A stretch of 64,000 nucleotides of DNA from Persicaria tinctoria (lineage: Eukaryota > Streptophyta > Magnoliopsida > Caryophyllales > Polygonaceae). The notes beneath the pieces were generated by a model. The model saw only the letters and a list, made by a program, of their open reading frames with translations. It did no database searches and was not told where the DNA came from. A program made the translations under genes and the position numbers. Location of the stretch: assembly GCA_037127255.1 (NCBI GenBank), contig JBANSL010000013.1, positions 10,064,688 to 10,128,687 on the forward strand, written 5' to 3'. This document shows positions 22,368 to 40,476 of the stretch, piece by piece (position 1 is the first letter of the stretch; every line of letters begins with the position of its first letter).

Positions 22368-23906
22368 AATAATTTGGAAAATTCTAGTAAAATCGGATAA
22401 CATTTGGGTCAGAATAATTAAAGAAAAATATATGAAGGACGCGACACTATGGGAATATGAAAAAAGGAAACAGACTTCCCGGTAGTGGAGAAAATTAATG
22501 GAGATAAAAAATGAATTTTGTAAAGGACTGATATGGCAAGTTGGAAATGGAAAAACAATTAAGTTTTGGACTGACGAATGAATTCCAGAAGTGACATTAA
22601 TTGGAAAAAATCTTCCTAACACCTTCATCAATGAACAAGAGACCGTCGACCAATACATATGAACAGACAAAAATTGGAAAATTGAGGAATTAAGAAAGCT
22701 TCTACCAAACATTGTCATTGATAAAATACTTAATGTCAAAATACCAATAAATGAGATTGAAGATAGAATTTATTGGAAAGCAACTCGGGATGGGTGGTTC
22801 ACCACCTCGTCTGCTCTTGCTAGTGTATCGGGTCTGGACATGTTACAAGAAAGCGATATCTCTTGGATATGGGGAATGGAGGCCTTCCCAAAAGTGAAAA
22901 ACTTCCTTTGGAAATTGGTGATGAATGGACCCCCAACGAATAAACGACTTACTGAAAAAGGTGTTGCAGTTCCCCTCCCTTGTATTTTCTGCAACCACCC
23001 GGTGGAAGATGCAGAACATATCTTTAATTACCAAATGTAACAACTCTCTTGAGCTTATTAGAAAATTTGACAGGAACATTGATTCATTACTTACAAGTAT
23101 GAACACGGCAGATAAGAACATAAAACAAATTGTGAACGAAGTTTTTGAACCAGTATCTAAAAACCAAAAGACATTACTATCAACGATTTGGTGGAGTTTA
23201 TGGACAATAAGAAATAAGGTTTTATTAATGACGAGAATTACATGAACTGTCAACAACATGAGAGATACATAACACTACAACTACAGAATTGGAAACAAGC
23301 AAAGACTTTCCACTGGGAAGAAACTGAAGCTAAAGAACCAATACAAGCACCTAAGGCTAGGAAGAGGAAAAATCTTCGTTGGAAGAAACCCGTTGATGGA
23401 TCTTTCAAGATCAATTTCGACGGGTCTAGTTTGTCCACAGGAGTTGCTGCTGCTGGTTTTGTGATTAGAGATCATCATGTCAATGTTCGGGCTTGCAACG
23501 CCTCACACTGTGGTTCAGTTTCAGCTTTGATGGTTGAAGCTTTGACTCTCCATATGGGGTTGACGACGGCTTTACAGTTGGGCTTCTCACGGATTGAGGT
23601 TGAAGGAAATTGTTTGACGGTTATCAACTCTTTGAAAGGCTTGTGGAAGTGTCCATGGGAGATCGAGATGGTGATCTCTAACGTTCTTCTCTTGCTCCAC
23701 GCCTTTAAAGCTTATTCTTTTGCCCATGTGTTCCGTGAAGTCAATCAGGTGGCGGACAAAGTGGTTCATCTCTGCTTATCACTTTTCCAGGGGCCATTTG
23801 CTTCCCATCCAGAGTTTCTTACTCTCATCCGAAAGGACGCTATTGGGTGGTGGGTCAGCAGGGACTGACATCACCCAAATATTTGCCCTGTTTCAAAAAA
23901 AAAATG
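22368..23906 (+). pseudogene. 5'-truncated LINE: zf-RVT and RNase H
   Basis: A plus-strand LINE fragment starts inside the post-RT region (KILVKSDNIWVRIIKEKYMK near 22375). It continues through GLIWQVGNGKTIKFWTDE, YWKATRDGWFTTSSA and a zf-RVT domain (KVKNFLWKLVMNGPPTNKRL, CIFCNHPVEDAEH). A deletion and frame shift follow near 23040. The RNase H domain resumes in one open frame, 23242-23868. It contains FKINFDGSSL, VEALTLHMGL, IEVEGNCLTVINSL, CPWEIEMVISNVL and NQVADKVVHLCLS, ending LIRKDAIGWW. A run of ten A at 23896-23905 is the tail. Although its RNase H frame is open for 208 codons, the whole is a dead fragment. Confidence 0.88.
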
Positions 23907-24120
23907 TAACTTGTTTAACAATTGCATAAAATCACCTCTTATTACATAAGTTAATAGATTATTCATTTCTATTGTTTGGAATACACATAATCTAATAAGA
24001 CGGGAATATGATTAATCTTTTATTCTATTCTTCCTTTATACAAGAAGAAAATGAAGAGAATTTACTTTTTTTCTCTCAATAAAATTATAATGGAATATTG
24101 GATTAGACAGACCAGTCACA

Positions 24121-24306
24121 TTTACAAATATTAATTAAAGTAAGTGAACTTATTACAAGAGTTATATATTGCAATCAATATTTATAAATAACATATTCAT
24201 TATCTATGTTTGCCATTTACAAATATTTAAAGTAAGTGAACTTATTACAAGAGTTATATATTGCAATCAATATTTATAAATAACATATTCATTATCTATG
24301 TTTGTT
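24121..24306. repeat. Tandem duplication, about 93-bp unit
   Basis: A unit starting TTTACAAATATT and ending CATTATCTATGTTTG occurs twice head to tail (24121-24216 and 24217-24306). The copies are almost identical apart from a 5-bp indel near the start, so the event looks recent. It lies in AT-rich non-coding DNA. Confidence 0.9.
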
Positions 24307-24794
24307 TTAGGCCATGCAAAAAATATTTTTATTTCCCATGATGAGTACATACAAATAAGGGGTAATTTATTAAGTTTTTCTTGTTTTTCTTTAGAATCTA
24401 CTTGCTAAATATTGTTTTGCCAATAACAAAAGATGTGTAATTTTAAAAACACATTAGTGATTTTGTTATAAAATATCTGTTAAAAACAGTATGAAAAATA
24501 ATGTGTGATTTTATGCTAAAATTGGTATCCACAAGTTGAACTTTATAAGTTATTAAATATCCAATTGTAAGTGAGTTGGAGATTCCTCAATTGGTATATA
24601 CAAACACGCAGAAAATAGGTACCCGGTCTTTGTTTTCACTCCCTTGTTTGGTTTCCTTTATTTGCCACATCTCAATATATATCTCATCATGCACTTCTTG
24701 TGGTCTACCTAGTGAGTTAGTTAATTATTTGGATTATTACCAAATTTGTCATCAACACTATCAAAACCTTCTTCATAGCAATTGTTTAAAGTTT

Positions 24795-25105
24795 AAAGGA
24801 CGTTGTACAAAACGTTGGATTGGACATTGTTGAGTGGAGAAGTTGTTGACGTTGCTCAATGTTAAGTGAAGGATCAGATCGGGTTGCAACTGGGCTAGCA
24901 ACGTCAGATTGAAAAAAGTCCTTTTGGACGCTGTGAATCCACTTTTTTTTTTAATATTTAAGGTTAGCCTGTATTAGCAACGTTCAATCCGACGTTGTTG
25001 TCCGGTCTGACCCAATTCTTCACTGATCATCGAGCAACATCGACAATTTCTCTACTCAACAACGTCCAATTCGACATTAAAACAACATGCAATTGAACGC
25101 TAATT
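24795..25105. repeat. Cluster of ACGTTG palindromes (site 2)
   Basis: This is a second cluster of the word family seen at 16725-17165. It has words such as GGACGTTGTACAAAACGTTGG, AGTCCTTTTGGACGCTGTG and AGCAACGTTCAATCCGACGTTG, arranged as a loose inverted repeat about the AGTCCTTTTGGACG centre. The phrase GTTGGATTGGACATTGTTGAG also occurs, with one difference, at the 45.88-kb cluster. No gene is present. Confidence 0.7.
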
Positions 25106-25832
25106 TGTAAATATAACTGAAACATATTTCATCTCATCATATGAAGCAATCAGTTAAATAACTCAACTATGATTTACCATTCTTAAGCATTGACCCACCA
25201 GAACACAAAGAGTGGGCATGGCGTTATATATGCAACATTATTCAATGAATAAGCAAGCACAAAGCCACCAAGGAAAAAGACTAAACACATCATATAGGCT
25301 TTTGAAGTGTACGTGTGGATGTGAGTGGTGATCGCCCACATGCACCATGTTCATAGTTTTGTCATTTTGATGTCTACTTTATGAGTATCACGTTTTAAAT
25401 GAAACCCCCCTTCAATATATCATATCAATATCACACTCCATTTCCTAGCATGTAGCAATGTAGCTTTGGAAGAAGCTTCATAGCTAACCCTAGAGGCTTA
25501 GATCATATTCATCCACAATTGAATCATTGATAGTCTTTGTTCTTATGACTCAAATCTAACTTTTGAAATTCGCCAAACCCTTTTGAGATAATAACTAAAT
25601 AAAATCACCTACTCATCCAGTCATCCCAAAATAAAAATAAAAATACAGCCTCACAACTATTTGTTATTACACTTTTTGCAAGTGTGATCAAGTATATTTC
25701 TAAGTAAAAACTTGTTCCTGTTTAAATTGTATCTTTTGTTGTTGTTGTTGTTGGATTATAACATATATTTAATTTTTAGAAGAGTTATAAGTTTTTATAT
25801 TATGTTTTCATACTTTCATTCTTTGTCAAATG

Positions 25833-26806
25833 TAGGGATGACAATGGGTCGAGCGGTGGGTGGATAATCTACTTTCATCACCCGACCCACCACCCAGAAC
25901 TCTTTACCGTATCTGAACTATCACTCACCAAATATTTCACCCGTCCCGTCAACACATTATCCACTAGTAGGGTTGTTATTCGAGTCGAACGAGCCGAACT
26001 TGACATGTTCAAGCTTTGTTCATTAAGTAAACGAGCTCAACCCGAGCCGAGCCCAATTTTTAAACGAGCTTTCTTTTTTGTTCAACCTTGGCTTGTTTTA
26101 GTAAGTGAACGAGCTCGAGCCTAGCTTTTTTCGAGCTTTAAGCCGTTTTACTTAGTCATAAAATTCGAGCAATTCGAGCCTAAATCGAACGAGCCGAGCT
26201 TTCAACCGAGCTTAAAATGATGTTCATGCTCGACTTGTTTAGGTAAGTGAACGAGATCGAGTCGAGCTTTTTTCGAGCTGATCCCGAGTCGTTCAACTCA
26301 TATAACAGCCCTATCCACCGGTTGATCGGGTGATAATTCGAGTGAAATACACCTCATCAAATTCAACAAAAAAAAATATAGAAAAACATATGTCGAACAC
26401 TTCGATGAATAAACAACTAGCAAATATAGTAACCCGAATTATTACCTCTTAAAAAACAAAACTAGCAAATATAGTCAAATTCAATCAAATACGTGTAAAG
26501 ATCACACAACTATCAACACTTTGAGCTAGAAGCATATTCGATAGATTTGTTTAATTGGGGTTTGGGGTATATTGGTAATTTCGTATATATAATAAAATTA
26601 TATAATATTAGTTGGCTGGCAGGTTGGGTTACGGGCCGAGTGATGGGTCGGGTGATGGATAGGATATAACTTCACCTGAATCCAACCCGACCCACCGCCC
26701 GTTCACCCATCACCCATTTAAATCCGCTTTATATCGGATCTTCACCCGCTTTTTCGAATCAGGTGAGACGGATATCAATTGAGTGCGAGGGAAATTGCCA
26801 TCCCGA
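25833..26806. mobile_element. hAT-like insertion with natural empty site
   Basis: The element starts TAGGGATGACAAT and ends with the complement of TCGGGATGGCAAT (11 of 13 matching). It is flanked by GTCAAATG on both sides (25825-25832 and 26807-26814), an exact 8-bp duplication. The paralogous block at about 35410-35425 reads through TTCAAATGGCCGATTAAT with a single copy, giving an empty-site control. The interior is non-coding and rich in CCCGACCCACC/GGGTCGGGTGATGG palindromic words. A second element is nested at 25966-26311. Confidence 0.92.
25966..26311. mobile_element. Nested hAT-like element
   Basis: This 346-bp element lies inside the larger hAT insertion. Its inverted ends contain TAGGGTTGTTAT and the complement of ATAACAGCCCTA. 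It is flanked by TATCCACT and TATCCACC, an 8-bp duplication with one difference. The interior repeats CGAGCTCGAGCC- and CGAGCCGAGC-type words, as in known low-copy hAT MITEs. The exact ends may be off by 2-3 bases because the TIRs are offset. Confidence 0.7.
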
Positions 26807-26814
26807 GTCAAATG

Positions 26815-27756
26815 GCCGATTAATTAATACATAACGACAAAACATGAATTAGTATTTTAACCAAAAAAAAAACAGAAATACATATTTCTACCTTCCACAT
26901 TGGAATTCATAAAAATAATGGAAAAGTGTAATCAGTCAATATGAAACTATAAACAATAAATTTTAAAAAAAAAGAAAAAAAAAAGAAGAAACTAAACTTT
27001 TATGGAAAAAATCTGAAACTCATTGGTCAAGTTCGTGTTACTAAAATCTGAATAATGAATCAGAATCAATATATCGACTCAAAGTTTATATTAATACAGT
27101 ACATGAATTATGCCAGAATTCAGGTTGGGTGGCTATTGACCTGGTCAAAATTGATTCTGAGTCTCTTATCAAAATCTGAGCTCGAAGTTATTCAAGCAAG
27201 GTCTGAAATCTGAATGACTTGTCAGAGAATTAGGTGTGGATCAGGGGTGAAAGGTAAGAGATACACTGTAACACAGTGAATGATTTGTATGATCTGCTTG
27301 GGTGTGGTTATCTTTAGTCAGTCTTTAAGCAACAATTTTAAACATTCTCACAAACTTGCACAAAAAAATGGCCCCAATTCACCTGATGCGTGAAGCTTAT
27401 GAACAAAACCTCAGTCAGAACGCCATTCCATTCGACATCCAAACCAAACCTGACGCGGTTGAGGTCAAGCTACACCATCTTCGAACTTCCGTGCAACTCG
27501 CCTAGCTACACTATCAGACAACATCCTGAATGACAGTGTAAAGGACAACAATCAGGAACTGTACTAAATTGGGATCCTATTATATAGGATAGAGTGAATA
27601 CCAATAAGCACTAAGCCAAAATCAAATTAGTGCACAACACCACAATCTTGCACTCTGTTTTCACTGAAGTCTAATCACTCGGAAATTTCTTTGAACTGAT
27701 AAAAACATGCACAGTAGCTATGCACAAAGAGCCAGCCAAAGCTGTAAAAATGCTCG
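26815..27756. other. Duplicated non-coding flank 3' of partial RBX1
   Basis: This stretch matches about 35415-36302 of copy 2 and holds no gene. A shared 27370-27530 stretch (ATGGCCCCAATTCACC...) is briefly open in copy 2 (35863-36054) but broken here, so I do not call it coding. Confidence 0.6.
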
Positions 27757-30014
<2,258 letters not shown>

Positions 30015-30062
30015 TTACAAATCACCTGAAAAAGCGTAATCAACACGGAGAAATAGAGAAAT

Positions 30063-30946
30063 AACAATCTTATAGATCTACGAGTCTTTAGAGTAACAAA
30101 AGTAGTACTAAATTACAGAGTGCTTAGTGAAATTATCATTAATTCATGAACATCTTGTCCCATGTCCCATTTAATTCAAATGGCAGAAGCACATTTGATA
30201 TCGATCTAGCTTCTTTTTCTACTGGGGTGACAGAGGTGAGGATTTCTAATTAATGCAACTTTTCACCAATAAGGTCACAGTATAGTGAGAGGGACTGTAT
30301 TTATTGTCAATAAAAGAGAACAATTTTTTAATAGATTAAAAAATGCTGGTAGGCCTCAACTCTAAAGAAAGGCCATAGTTCTTCTGTTGTTCATTCACAC
30401 ATCTCTTTTCCCTTCAATAGCCCAATTTCTTCCATCTATTTTGAACAATCAAACATCAGTACTTGCTTGTCAGTCCTACACTACCACTTACATGATAAGC
30501 AGGTGAAAGCAAGAACAGGTCCATTCATCAGCTGAACTTGCTAATAGCTATTAGGTGGCTATTAGGTTCATTTTCTGTACATAGCAACTAATTGGTAGGC
30601 TGATTTGTTTGCATTGAGACGGGTTCAGAGGCATACCATTCAGTTAAAAAAGATAACAAATGAAAAGTCTGTACATGCCTCTCATCAAACAGTGTTTTTT
30701 TTTTCCTGCTAACAGCATATAAACATGCTTCATCCTTCAGAAGATCAGATATCAAAGATGCCCAACAGTAGAGCACAAACGCAAAAGCTATCAAGAAAGA
30801 AGTATAAATTTTGGTTATGCTTATGCAAGTAAATCAGTCTTGTTTTACAGAAAGAACTTTCAGCATTGAAAGCACATCAATCAAGAATGACACTATGAAG
30901 AAGTACAAACACGAAGAAAACCAAACCTGTTAAGCAAAACAAATCT
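30063..30946. other. 3' flank of mTERF gene
   Basis: This is non-coding DNA between the end of the RBX1 duplication and the mTERF stop codon. A 68-codon open stretch at 30588-30794 has no recognisable features. Some of this is probably mTERF 3' UTR, but no clear polyadenylation site could be fixed. Confidence 0.5.
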
Positions 30947-32116
30947 TCAAAAAGGAAATCCTTTATTCTGATTCTTCTTTGACGATATTGCCAATCTTTT
31001 GATACCTTTAGAGCTCCTATAAAACTCTAGCAACTCATCACTAACATGCTGAGGATGACATGTAATAAACGCCTTTACAAACCGCTTCTCCACCATCCTC
31101 AACGCTGTCAAAAGTGAAGGCCCTTTAATTTGAGGAACAAGGTCCATCTCATCAATTTTACAAGCAAGATGCATTCTTGGCTTCAATGTAGTTTCCAGAT
31201 TATAATACAACAAAAACGGGTGATCCAGCACAACCTTGGCCAGAAGCTTTAGGGTTCCCACCACAAATGTCATATTCCTCTGAACCTTATCAGTAGACAG
31301 TGTCAGCAGCAACGGTGACCGACCAATTGCTACCAGAATCCCATCCTCCGAGAACCCGAACTTCTGAAAATGCGCCAGCTTCTCCCGCACCGTTTCCACA
31401 CGGGATATGGCGATAATGGCCACAACATACTTGTACATTTTGGAGTCCCTGGACACACCTGTCCTGTCAATGTAATCAAACTTCTCCTCACATAATTTAG
31501 AGCGAGGAATCAGCGTAGGACGAGACAACAGTAGCGAAACTAAGTCCGATTTACCGATACCTGCTTGAGCATACATCTCAATCACAGGCGTAACAGTTTT
31601 TTGAAAGTCATAGGTCAAAAGCGAAGGATTCCTAACAATGGCTTTAATCAGCACCTCCCTGGATCCAAAAAACGACTCTAAGTAATCAAGACGCTCGTCA
31701 AAGTACCTGTTGACACGGTAGTGTAGGAAGCGGGGGCGGCGATGGATGATACTGACCAAATCGGAAGCGCTGAGACCCAATCCACGAAGTAAGCTGAGCT
31801 TGGAATCGAGATTATCAATATCGGAATTGCGGAGCCTCGGACGACGAGTGAAGATTTTGTCTATATCAGCTTCAGTGCAGCCCCAGTGCCTGAAAACATC
31901 GGCGGCCACTTTAGGAGTACAAATCGCGGGCGCTTCCTCTATCTCTTGGTCTGACGGGGTCGTAACTGAAGTCGATGATGATGCAGCCGCGTCGATGGTG
32001 ATGGTGGCGGTGGCGGTGGTAAGGAAACGGGATTTGGTTAGAGAGGAACCGAGAAATGTAGCGAGGGGTTTGGTAGAGTAGAGGAGCTTAATCAGACAGG
32101 TGCGAGAGGGTTTCAT
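30947..32116 (-). CDS. mTERF family protein, organelle-targeted
   Basis: This is a single-exon gene of 389 codons, a common structure for plant mTERF genes. The first 45 residues are rich in Arg, Ser, Thr and Leu with almost no acidic residues (MKPSRTCLIKLLYSTKPL...), a typical mitochondrial transit peptide. Residues from about 65 on form repeated mTERF helices with the LxxxPxLL-like signature. Examples are VSIIHRRPRFLHYRVNRYF, IVRNPSLLTYDF, LLSRPTLIPRSKL, AIGRSPLLLTLSTDKVQRNM and VVLDHPFLLYYNLE. Plant mTERF proteins bind organelle nucleic acid and act in transcription, splicing or translation. Which organelle RNA is targeted cannot be told. The start at 32116 is the first ATG and gives the transit peptide. 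The gene lies between the two RBX1 duplication blocks, in the same orientation. Confidence 0.9.
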   Translation of the reverse strand: MKPSRTCLIKLLYSTKPLATFLGSSLTKSRFLTTATATITIDAAASSSTSVTTPSDQEIEEAPAICTPKVAADVFRHWGCTEADIDKIFTRRPRLRNSDIDNLDSKLSLLRGLGLSASDLVSIIHRRPRFLHYRVNRYFDERLDYLESFFGSREVLIKAIVRNPSLLTYDFQKTVTPVIEMYAQAGIGKSDLVSLLLSRPTLIPRSKLCEEKFDYIDRTGVSRDSKMYKYVVAIIAISRVETVREKLAHFQKFGFSEDGILVAIGRSPLLLTLSTDKVQRNMTFVVGTLKLLAKVVLDHPFLLYYNLETTLKPRMHLACKIDEMDLVPQIKGPSLLTALRMVEKRFVKAFITCHPQHVSDELLEFYRSSKGIKRLAISSKKNQNKGFPF

Positions 32117-32818
32117 AATAGCATCTCAATCGAGAGATGGCGAAGGATGGCCGCCGATCTGACCGGTGATGCGGCGGCGTTCCGGAGCAGAGTGAGAAGC
32201 GAGGTGGTATGGCCCGGCCGTATAGGTGCCGGGGGTGGTGTGCGATGGAAAGGGAGAAAGACCAGGGTTGTGCGGGGCGGGTGATTTTTACGTTTATAGG
32301 GTTAATTGCATTAAATATCCCGATATTTATAGGTAATTGTACTTAATATCTCAACCTTGTAATATTCCGTAAAATATCCTAAACTTTGGTGTTAGTTAAG
32401 CTCTCTGCCCTATATGTAAATGAGTTTCTTAAATTAATAAAATCAATATGAAAATTTCAACAAAAGCACCCATAAATTTATGCCAAACATATAAAAATGT
32501 GTGCTCTAAAAAATTTAAACTAAGATCAATTACTTCAAAATAAATTTATTGTCTTGTCATATCTTCTATTCCTTAAAAATATATTTTATAAAGCCAAAGT
32601 TATAATTTACGTAAGATTAATATGTAAGTACCATATTATATGCCCAATTAATCAAGTTTCCACAAGTATATATCCGATTTCATCTATTTTTAATGCCCAA
32701 TTAATATGCAAGTACCATATGTTTATCTATTTTTAATCCACAAGTACCATATTATATGCCCAATTAATATGTTTTTAATATATGTTTATCATATCTTTAT
32801 TAATTATAAAAAATTATC

Positions 32819-32872
<54 letters not shown>

Positions 32873-33957
32873 GATAATTTTGTAGGGAATCTTTTCCAAT
32901 TTAGGATATATAAGGGTATAGAATACAAAAATCATATATGGATTAGATAGATAGATTGTTAGTTAGTTAGATAGATAGATAGATTGTTCGATGAAATTTA
33001 AAAAAAAAAAAAGATACACTCCATATTTTATATGATACGGAGCACAAGCAAGAAACGTTGATTTGGGAAAGATATTGATGAATATAGTCAATATACTGTT
33101 TTATTTAATTTTTAAATATATTTTATAGGGTTTATAAATTTTCATTTAGAACTTTATCGGTAGATTAATTTGTGTAACTAATGTAAATTGGATTAAATAA
33201 ACTAACTTATTTTTGGAAACTATTCCCTAAAATAAAATAAAATAAACTACACCTTTAAAAAAGTATCTTTTTTTTTAAATCATATCTTAGCAAATCCATC
33301 TAAATAAGGTAGATTAACTTTCTATTTTTAAGATTTATTTTATATTTAAAATTAATTAATCCATCTATTTGATACTAGTACATTATAAAAGGGATATATG
33401 ATCCATCTCTTTAGACGTATGTGATAGGTCAAACAATACAAAGGTAGCCTCAAACACACCGTAGCTAGAAGGCCTAGCCTCGCCGTGGTGGTGGGGATTG
33501 TGGTGGCGGATTTGCTAGTTTCCGATGAGGATAGATTTGCTTCAAATCCGAGCCAACGACGAATCTGATTTCTCCCAAAGTTGAAGAGTTAAAGACTCTT
33601 TGAGCTCGATTTTAGAGCTTTCTTGCTCCTCACGATCTTCCAACTTTGGGGGAAATTGGAACCGCCGGTTGGCTCTGACTGTTTAGACTTTGTTGCCATC
33701 TCTTTTACGAATGTTCTTCCTTGCCGGAATCTTGCAAAAATAGCCGCCACCATCCCTACTCCCACGGCCAGGCTTCGCCTTCGAAAGTAGGATTCGGTTT
33801 ATCACCCACCGGCCACTTCGCCTCTGGGCTAGGGTTTGTACGTTCAACTCACAAAAATCGCGTAAGTGGTAAAGAGGTTACTGAGTTACTCTTCCTTTTT
33901 TTTTAATCTTGTGAGTTTATTTGAACGATTCAAATTATGTTTCTAATAAGATTCAAA
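32117..33957. other. mTERF upstream region and AT-rich intergenic
   Basis: The first 170 bp upstream of mTERF are GC-rich and probably hold the promoter and 5' UTR. Beyond 32290 the sequence is AT-rich. It contains the AT palindrome at 32809-32882 and a GATA/GTTA repeat at 32944-32990. 33430-33890 is less AT-rich with short open frames (e.g. 33721-33906) but no recognisable protein. Confidence 0.5.
32809..32882. repeat. (TA)n core in a perfect palindrome
   Basis: A (TA)n run of about 45 bp is framed by AAAATTATCATATTA and its exact complement TAATATGATAATTTT. The whole 74 bp can therefore form a cruciform or long hairpin. Confidence 0.9.
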
Positions 33958-33970
33958 TTGCCTACTCCAA

Positions 33971-34200
33971 ACAGCATGTCCCTGGGAAATTGAACTCATA
34001 ATGTCAGACATCCAATCCATCTTAACAGAACTAACCATCATCGGAATCTCCCATATTCCCCGCATTGGTAACCAGGTAGCGGATAAGGTTGCACACCTTA
34101 GCTACCCTAGCAGACTTCCAAAACGATTCAGGTCTACGCGCCCTCATCCGCAATTTCTACTCAGCTGAATCAAAAAAATAAAAATAAAAAATAAAAAAAA
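33971..34200 (+). mobile_element. Very short 5'-truncated LINE insertion
   Basis: This 230-bp piece encodes only the end of the LINE RNase H domain (CPWEIELIMSDIQSIL, then NQVADKVAHLSYPS). It finishes in an A-rich tail at 34172-34200. It is flanked by AAATTGCCTACTCCAA (33955-33970) and AAATTGCGTACTCCAA (34198-34213), a 16-bp target duplication with one mismatch. This is the signature of target-primed reverse transcription that stopped early. Confidence 0.92.
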
Positions 34201-34213
34201 TTGCGTACTCCAA

Positions 34214-34807
34214 CTTGTAATTGGTAACCTTTGTTGTGTTTCTCTATCAAGAATTAATGGTTACTGTTTCAAATTCCATCAGTGGAATTATTTTGTTAAT
34301 TAGAATTGATCAGTTGATAAGCTTGAAATTCAACTTCCTAGTAATATTAAAAATTCAATAAGTGATTTTATCGGTAAAATGTCAAATATCTATTCACAAG
34401 ATTAATTTGAGTAATTAAATTACATAAAAAAAAAAAAAAAAACTCTTTATGAATTTGCTCGAGACCAAAAATCATCACCATTTCATCAATCGGTGAATTA
34501 CATACTAAAATTTCTAATGATGATAAAATCATCACCATTTCGTCAATCAGTGAATTACACACTTTGGATAATATTTTCTTACTCGTTTTCCCTCATATCT
34601 GGTTTTGACACAGCTTTGTCGTGGCGAATTGTACCTTACATTTCTTTTAAGCGACTTAGACAAATAGGACATGTTCGGGGTACCCAACGGCCCTATCGCG
34701 TACTTTGGGGTTCAAAATCCCCTCTTTGAAAACTTGACATTTTGGTTTAGAAATCTCGACGAAGGTATCCAACCTTCAAAACGTAACCCGGGTATTATAT
34801 TCGGGTC
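34214..34807. other. Intergenic with possible LTR fragment end
   Basis: No gene is seen. The last 25 bp read, on the minus strand, TGTAATGACCCGAATATAAT, which resembles the start of some plant LTRs; no partner LTR was found. A TGGTGATGATT-type phrase is repeated near 34480 and 34530 (ATCATCACCATTTCxTCAATC). Confidence 0.35.
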
Positions 34808-38891
<4,084 letters not shown>

Positions 38892-39146
38892 GACCGCCGG
38901 AGACTCGGAGAGGGATTGAGAGGAGAGAGAGAGGACTTGATTCGCAAAGGCTAAGAAAAGCAACGTGCTTAACAATGTTGCTCAGCGACGTCGTTTTGGA
39001 CCTGAAAAATCCCCAAATTGAATCGTGGGCCGATGGAGTGGACCCAAAAGGGTAAAAACGCCACGCGGGAAACAACGTTAGGGATTTTGTTGAAAGCCAC
39101 TGAACAAAACGCTGCGGACCAGTTGAAAGAGAGAAAGGCAACAGTG
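38892..39146. promoter_or_regulatory. Shared divergent promoter region of RBX1 and OTU gene
   Basis: Only 255 bp separate the RBX1 start codon (minus) from the first ATG of the OTU gene (plus). The interval contains GA-rich tracts next to RBX1, a GCGACGTCG palindrome near 38986 and an AACAACGTTAGGGATTTTGTTG phrase near 39071. The last has a counterpart (GACGTTAGGGATTTTTGTTG) upstream of the transposase-OTU gene at 47367. No TATA box is clear. That it drives both genes is inference from spacing. Confidence 0.55.
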
Positions 39147-40353
39147 ATGATGGCGGATCCTTCGACGGAGAGAGGCAACAACGGAGGCGGCGGCGTGGTT
39201 GGAAGCGTCGATGGCGGATCGGCGGAGAGGAGAGAGGAGGAAGCGCCGAAAGAGGCGGCGGTCCACAGATCCGACGGTGGCAGTGGTGGTGCTTCGGCGT
39301 CAGCGGGTAGAGGTGGTGGCGCTGCTGCGGCGGAGGACGGCGGAAGAGGTGGTGGTGACCTGATTGTTCCTCGACGGAAACGCAAGGGAATTTCTCCATT
39401 ATCGGTTAGTTTTCAATTTTTGTATTTACAACAAATATAGTTTTCGAAATGTTTGAAATTAGCAAAATATCATGAAATAGAAACTCCAGGGAAAACGGAA
39501 GGGCGTGAGACTGAGAAAAACATATATGACTAATCCGTTGGAGGATGAAGAATTCATGACAAATTCTGAGAGAGAAGAAACAAGAGCAATTCAATATCGT
39601 ATAAGAGCCAAAACATCTCGGCCTCCTGTAGATGATGTCTTTGGAGGGTTCAATTGGGGTCAAAAGAACGTGGATCCGTTCATGTTTCGGCATGTCGAAG
39701 CAGTTAGGAACGTTATCGGAGATGATCACTGTGGATACCGAGCCTTGGCAATGTTGGTTTTACCATTCGGAGAGTCTTCTTTCCCAGAAATGAAAGGAAT
39801 GTTATGCAACCATTTAGAGGACCATGGAGATTTCTACGCGGGTTGCTATATGGGAGGCTACTCATTGCAGCAGTTCGCCGACAACCAAAATTTCACTGGG
39901 CTCGTGCTAGGTAATCAGAAATATTGGATAGAGTTGCCCATCATGGGATTAGTCTTCGCAACAGTCTATCAGATTCCTCTTGTCGTCTTAGCTTGGGACC
40001 AACCTTTCACGTGTCTCCCTATGTTCACCGCTACACCAGGCCCAGCTAAAGCCACTCAAACGGCCACACTTGCTTTAGCCTGTATCGGAAACAAAGACCA
40101 TTTTGACGCGGTAAGAATGATATATTTGATTCTCCCTCTTATTATTTTTTTCTACAAAACTTTCAAAACTCACTCTATTGTTCATTTACTAAAGGTTTGG
40201 TTGCGTCCCAATGCACCTCTTCCGCCACCTACACATGAATGGACAATGTACCATCACCCGAGCGTCGATGGATGGGATGCTACTTTCCAAGCTCAATTTG
40301 ATAGGTTTCGAGCACTACGAGTACAAGAGGGCCGTCCATTACACGCTGTTTAG
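39147..40353 (+). CDS. Stand-alone OTU-type cysteine peptidase, MULE-derived
   Basis: Three exons (39147-39404, 39490-40110, 40195-40353) with GT-AG introns in phase 0 give 345 residues. Residues 1-86 are low complexity (Gly/Ala/Glu/Arg) and end in a basic PRRKRKG nuclear-signal-like motif. Residues 145-295 form an OTU fold. VIGDDHCGYRALA holds the nucleophile Cys167 (family pattern D-G-N-C, here D-D-H-C), and NKDHFDA holds the likely catalytic His290. The last exon (WLRPNAPLPPPTHEW...) is almost identical in length and sequence to that of the transposase-OTU gene at 47489-50643, as is exon 1. The transposase part is absent. OTU enzymes usually cleave ubiquitin chains; activity here is unproven, and the Asp in place of Gly before His-Cys is unusual. 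Some could regard it as a transposon derivative rather than a host gene. Confidence 0.8.
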
Positions 40354-40476
40354 ACCTCATAGTGCGGTCTTTGTGCTCTGTTTTTTCTAGTATTAATTAT
40401 TCTATTTTATAGCATCCTTAACTTTTTTTCATACATCCCAAGTTTCAGAGTATAATAGCACTACGTTTAAACGACA

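Noticed and set aside
23242..23868. 208-codon RNase H open frame as a host gene
   Set aside because: It continues a LINE (zf-RVT upstream, poly(A) tail downstream) and has family members all over the window, so it is a transposon part.
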